Assembly (NCBI GenBank): GCA_026388335.1
Contig: JAPLJZ010000245.1
Coordinates: 1-64,000 of the forward strand
Length of the DNA: 64,000 bases
Origin: Deltaproteobacteria bacterium
GTDB lineage: Bacteria > Desulfobacterota > Syntrophia > Syntrophales > UBA8958
Direction of reading: 5' to 3'
Shown: piece by piece, positions 61,475 to 64,000 of the stretch
How positions within the stretch are numbered: the first letter of the stretch is position 1
Layout of the letters: each line of letters opens with the position of its first letter
Translations under genes and position numbers: made by a program
The notes under the pieces: generated by a model
Told to the model about the DNA's origin: nothing
The model's input: the letters and a program-made list of their open reading frames with translations, nothing else
Database searches by the model: none

Positions 61475-63204
61475 GAATCTACATAACCACAACGATATAA
61501 AGACGTTGTTACCGATAGTGGTTCCTTCTCAGCCTGTTTCTCTTGCCTGTCATTTATTGACAGGATATCCAATATTTTTCCGACGACTTCTTTTTTGCCT
61601 TGAGTCAGGTCGTACTTGTTCAAGGAATCCTTGATCCTCTTTCTTTTCGAAGAATCTGTAATCAAAGATAAAACCTCATTTTTTATGGATGCATCAGAAA
61701 TGTCATCGTGCATACCTAGAAAACACATGCCTGCTTTTATGGCAAAGGTATGCATTTGTTCTCTAACGTTTGCGGCAATTACGATAGTAGGGACCTTCAG
61801 TGCCGCTAATTCATGAACGGTTCTTCCGGCAGAAGTAACGGCAAAATCAGACTCAATCATGTACTCGGAAATCTGTCGGGTTCCATCTTCGGACCAAGAG
61901 ACTCTTCTTCTATCCCTTTCGCTTAATGCAAAGAGAAATTTTTTCAGAGAGTCTCTGTGAGCAAAACCTGGCCCATTGACGATACAGATCTTAAAATCGT
62001 AATCCAGCGACAACGGAAGAAGAATCTTTAGAATCCTCCATGTAAGATTATTATTGTCCGTTCCCCCAAATGTTATGAGGACATTATCCACTTTTCCCTT
62101 TAAATGCTTTGGAGATACCGTTAAAAATTCTGAGCGCAAGCAGAAGTATTCGTAACCGGACAGCATATTTGGAGAAACCGCATCTTCATAAAGGGCATTG
62201 ATCACCAAGTCGGAATATGCGGACCCTTCCCCCTGGTCTTCGAAATTGATAGTTCTAATTCCTTCTTGTTTTAGAGAGAGAATGTAATCTTTTGAGGTAT
62301 CCAGGATATCGTTAATCACAATATCCGGGGACAATCGAAGAACCACTTCTTCGAGGTATTCGTTCTGTTTTTGCATGATGACAGGGTACAAATGTTCTGA
62401 AATATAATTATAAGCCAACTGACTCTGATATGTGCAGAGAAACAGTACTTCATGGTCATGAAATTCTTGCGCGAGCATAAGAGCTCTATAAACATGACCC
62501 ATTCCAATTTCTGAATAGCCAGCAACTACAAATAGTATTAAACGGCGCTGGAGAAGCTTTTCAGCAACCCAAAAATCATTAAATGAATGTATTTCTACCG
62601 CTCGCGTTTCATGCAATATGAATGGTGTGGCTTTTTGTCCTATGTATCCACTCTCATCAATCGCTGAACGTTTCATGATAAAGAAAGCACCTGTTTCTTT
62701 GTGCATTACCCCCGCCATCATTGTATTTGGTATTTCGACAAAGCCAGGTTGATATGTTTTATCATACATCCATCCTCTTTGAGTTTCTCCTGATGCGCTA
62801 AATACAGAATCGTTTGAGCTATTTTCAAGCAATTGAGTTGCCTCAATCACGTCTCTCGTTTTGATCATAGGCGATGATGCACCCATCCAAATAACATAGT
62901 CAAATCTCTTGAAGATAATGGTTTCGGTTTTCAATAAAGTCTCTATTAAATGTTTACCACTAAATCTATTTGGAAATTGTTTAGCGTCTTTAATCATGAC
63001 TGTTCTTAATGAAGCTCTCTTTGCAATAAGATCAATCTCCTCATCGTCAGTAATGATGGCTATTGACTCATTACCTGTTAACTTCTTAGCCAATTCTATG
63101 GAGTAAAGAATAAGAGGCTTTCCATTTATATATCTCAAGTATTTTCTCTGGATGTTATAGCAATTCCCTTTGGCGGGGATGAAAATAAAAAAAGTGTATT
63201 TCAT
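61471..63204 (-). CDS. Fused CMP-sialic-acid synthetase-like and PseG-like protein
   Basis: A 577-residue bifunctional protein. The N-terminal ~230 residues resemble CMP-NeuAc synthetase (NeuA/PseF): FIPAKGNCYNIQRKYLRYINGKPLI is the CTP site, although the usual Arg of I-P-A-R is Lys. The C-terminal ~300 residues are PseG-like: GYSEIGMGHVYRALMLAQEF has the G-x-G-H-x-x-R site, VLITFGGTDNNNLTWRIL follows, and AGRTVHELAALKVPTIVIAANVREQ is the donor loop. The two steps flank the NeuB reaction, so fusion of enzymes from either side of it is notable. A candidate promoter lies in the 133 bases before the gene. Confidence 0.9.
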   Translation of the reverse strand: MKYTFFIFIPAKGNCYNIQRKYLRYINGKPLILYSIELAKKLTGNESIAIITDDEEIDLIAKRASLRTVMIKDAKQFPNRFSGKHLIETLLKTETIIFKRFDYVIWMGASSPMIKTRDVIEATQLLENSSNDSVFSASGETQRGWMYDKTYQPGFVEIPNTMMAGVMHKETGAFFIMKRSAIDESGYIGQKATPFILHETRAVEIHSFNDFWVAEKLLQRRLILFVVAGYSEIGMGHVYRALMLAQEFHDHEVLFLCTYQSQLAYNYISEHLYPVIMQKQNEYLEEVVLRLSPDIVINDILDTSKDYILSLKQEGIRTINFEDQGEGSAYSDLVINALYEDAVSPNMLSGYEYFCLRSEFLTVSPKHLKGKVDNVLITFGGTDNNNLTWRILKILLPLSLDYDFKICIVNGPGFAHRDSLKKFLFALSERDRRRVSWSEDGTRQISEYMIESDFAVTSAGRTVHELAALKVPTIVIAANVREQMHTFAIKAGMCFLGMHDDISDASIKNEVLSLITDSSKRKRIKDSLNKYDLTQGKKEVVGKILDILSINDRQEKQAEKEPLSVTTSLYRCGYVDS

Positions 63205-63293
63205 TATTATGGTTAATTGTTATTTCTGGTGTAATATTTGGTCTTGAAAAAGCAAACCAATCATTACAATTTGTATCCATGCTATTACGTCAG

Positions 63294-63321
63294 TTTATAA
63301 TCTTTTGATCCTTTTGAACAA
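63294..63321 (-). promoter_or_regulatory. Weak candidate promoter
   Basis: On the minus strand TTGTTC (63321-63316) and TATAAA (63299-63294) are 16 bases apart, in an AT-rich gap before the fusion gene. The -10 is good (5 of 6) and the -35 poor (3 of 6). The position suits re-initiation upstream of the nonulosonate genes but the evidence is slight. Confidence 0.28.
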
Positions 63322-63337
63322 CAAAAAACAATGAGGT

Positions 63338-63433
63338 TTATCCGCAAAGGTCTCCTTTTACAAGTTGGTCGAACTCACCGCATTCTTCTTCATGTCCGGA
63401 ATGATACTGCAGCGTTCTTTTTATTTGCTTCAT
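63338..63433 (-). CDS. Possible 31-residue small protein or gene remnant
   Basis: The ATG at 63433-63431 overlaps the TGA of the aminotransferase gene as ATGA and opens a 31-codon frame ending in TAA at 63340-63338. Its product is acidic in the middle (HSGHEEECGEFDQ) and ends LVKGDLCG, with two cysteines. Translational coupling would be expected from the overlap. I do not recognise it. It could equally be the truncated start of a lost gene, since the neighbouring region up to 63205 holds no other frame. Confidence 0.35.
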   Translation of the reverse strand: MKQIKRTLQYHSGHEEECGEFDQLVKGDLCG

Positions 63434-64000
63434 GAAAGCTGCTCAAGTACTTCTTGCGTGGATTGCAGCATATATTCAAAATCATGGTTGCTCATCCAGT
63501 GGTGAAACGGAAACGAAATCATATTATCAAAAAATAAGTCTGTATATGGGCAATCCGCCTCACCAAAACCCAGTTTCTGGTAAAAGGGATATCTGTTCAA
63601 CGGATAGTACTGGACTACGCATTGAATCCCTTTTTCATAGGCCAGCGACTTAATGATCTCGTCGCGTCTTCCATTTATCACACGGGCAACCAGAAGATGA
63701 TAGTTATGGCGATCAGAATCAACGCGATGAAATTCCAGGGCACCATATTGGCGCAACGTGTCCATGAAATACAAGGCCCTATTGCGTTTTTCCCGGTTCA
63801 TCTGATCAAGCCGCTCCAAAAGCTTGGCTCCCAGCGCACACTCGACTTCACCCAGGCAATAATTGTTGGGCCATAATATCTGCTCGTTCAGTTCCGGGAA
63901 ATCCACGTTGCCCATAGCCGGAAGCCAATAATTCTCCCTCTCAAAGGGAAAAGGACAATGGCCATTGTGTCTAAGCAATGGGATAATGCTGGCCACCCCG
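63430..64000 (-). CDS. DegT/DnrJ/EryC1 aminotransferase, C-terminal part (cut by window edge)
   Basis: The frame is open at the right edge and ends with TGA at 63432-63430. The visible ~190 residues correspond to the second half of a PLP sugar aminotransferase: LRHNGHCPFPFERENY just after the cofactor region, NNYCLGEVECALGAKLLERLDQMNREKRNRA (the standard helix, including the G-E-x-x-A-x-L pattern), RVDSDRHNYHLLVARV and VQYYPLNRYPFY are in family order. The catalytic lysine lies beyond the edge. Position beside NeuB- and PseG-type genes suggests a PseC/LegC/SpsC role in nonulosonic-acid precursor synthesis. Confidence 0.88.
   Translation of the reverse strand, partial: GVASIIPLLRHNGHCPFPFERENYWLPAMGNVDFPELNEQILWPNNYCLGEVECALGAKLLERLDQMNREKRNRALYFMDTLRQYGALEFHRVDSDRHNYHLLVARVINGRRDEIIKSLAYEKGIQCVVQYYPLNRYPFYQKLGFGEADCPYTDLFFDNMISFPFHHWMSNHDFEYMLQSTQEVLEQLS

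Noticed and set aside
1-64000. CRISPR arrays, tRNA or rRNA genes
   Set aside because: No regular repeat-spacer pattern and no cloverleaf or rRNA signature was seen in any intergenic gap; the gaps are nearly all below 160 bases.

Overview
The window is a 64 kb block of surface-glycan biosynthesis genes. Every gene I accept is read on the minus strand, so transcription runs from position 64000 towards 1. Nothing on the plus strand looks like a gene, and I see no tRNA, rRNA or CRISPR. A 3-deoxy-manno-octulosonate cytidylyltransferase (kdsB), many nucleotide-sugar enzymes and Leptospira/delta-proteobacteria-type surface-carbohydrate transferases suggest a Gram-negative bacterium with a complex O-antigen, capsule or glycosylated surface layer. 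A dispersed palindromic repeat of a type I associate with Desulfobacterota and related groups fits an anaerobic delta-proteobacterium-like host, but no marker gene fixes the taxonomy.

Layout, in order of transcription. (1) 64.0-58.1 kb: a nonulosonic-acid module resembling Bacillus spsC-E-F-G or the pseudaminic/legionaminic pathways: DegT aminotransferase (cut by the window edge), a fused CMP-sugar synthetase/PseG-like protein, a B12-type radical SAM enzyme, an SpsF-like cytidylyltransferase and a full-length NeuB-like synthase. (2) 58.0-42.7 kb: a tailoring region with three carbamoyltransferases, a LIC12162-type transferase, a second SpsF, a Gfo/Idh/MocA dehydrogenase, a DegT aminotransferase, a formyltransferase, methyltransferases and an unexpected M28-type peptidase. 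(3) 42.7-34.2 kb: a second nonulosonic-acid module (SpsF, surface-carbohydrate transferase, SDR, aldo/keto reductase, a NeuB-like synthase without its C-terminal domain, PseG-like protein, WbqC-like protein) ending in an AT-rich radical SAM gene and a dead IS3-family fragment.

(4) 33.9-26.1 kb: behind a good candidate promoter at 33.87-33.90 kb lie a PseC-like aminotransferase, a PglK/MsbA-like ABC transporter, a pyruvate kinase-ATP sulfurylase fusion, APS kinase, a methyltransferase and a HisC-like aminotransferase. The fusion plus APS kinase form an activated-sulfate (PAPS) module that could regenerate its own ATP; this is the most unusual object in the window. (5) 26.0-15.0 kb: two Gfo/Idh/MocA dehydrogenases, two FkbM methyltransferases, kdsB, two radical SAM proteins, a TagF/TagB-like transferase, a GmhA-like isomerase, a D-2-hydroxyacid dehydrogenase and an inositol-monophosphatase-like phosphatase. 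(6) 15.0-1 kb: glycosyltransferases, a FemAB-like acyltransferase next to a polysaccharide deacetylase and a DegT-fold protein, a third B12 radical SAM enzyme, methyltransferases, a GT-C-like membrane protein, and an NDP-sugar pyrophosphorylase/dehydratase pair.

Most gene junctions overlap by 1-11 bases (often ATGA or GTGA) or are separated by a few bases, so the block probably behaves as a few long, translationally coupled operons. The products together would make several unusual CMP- or NDP-activated sugars, decorate them with carbamoyl, formyl, methyl and possibly sulfate groups, assemble them, and flip the lipid-linked product with the one ABC transporter visible. No Wzy polymerase, Wzx flippase, Wzm/Wzt pair, O-antigen ligase or recognisable sulfotransferase is seen here. 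Family assignments rest on motifs read by eye; no database search was possible.
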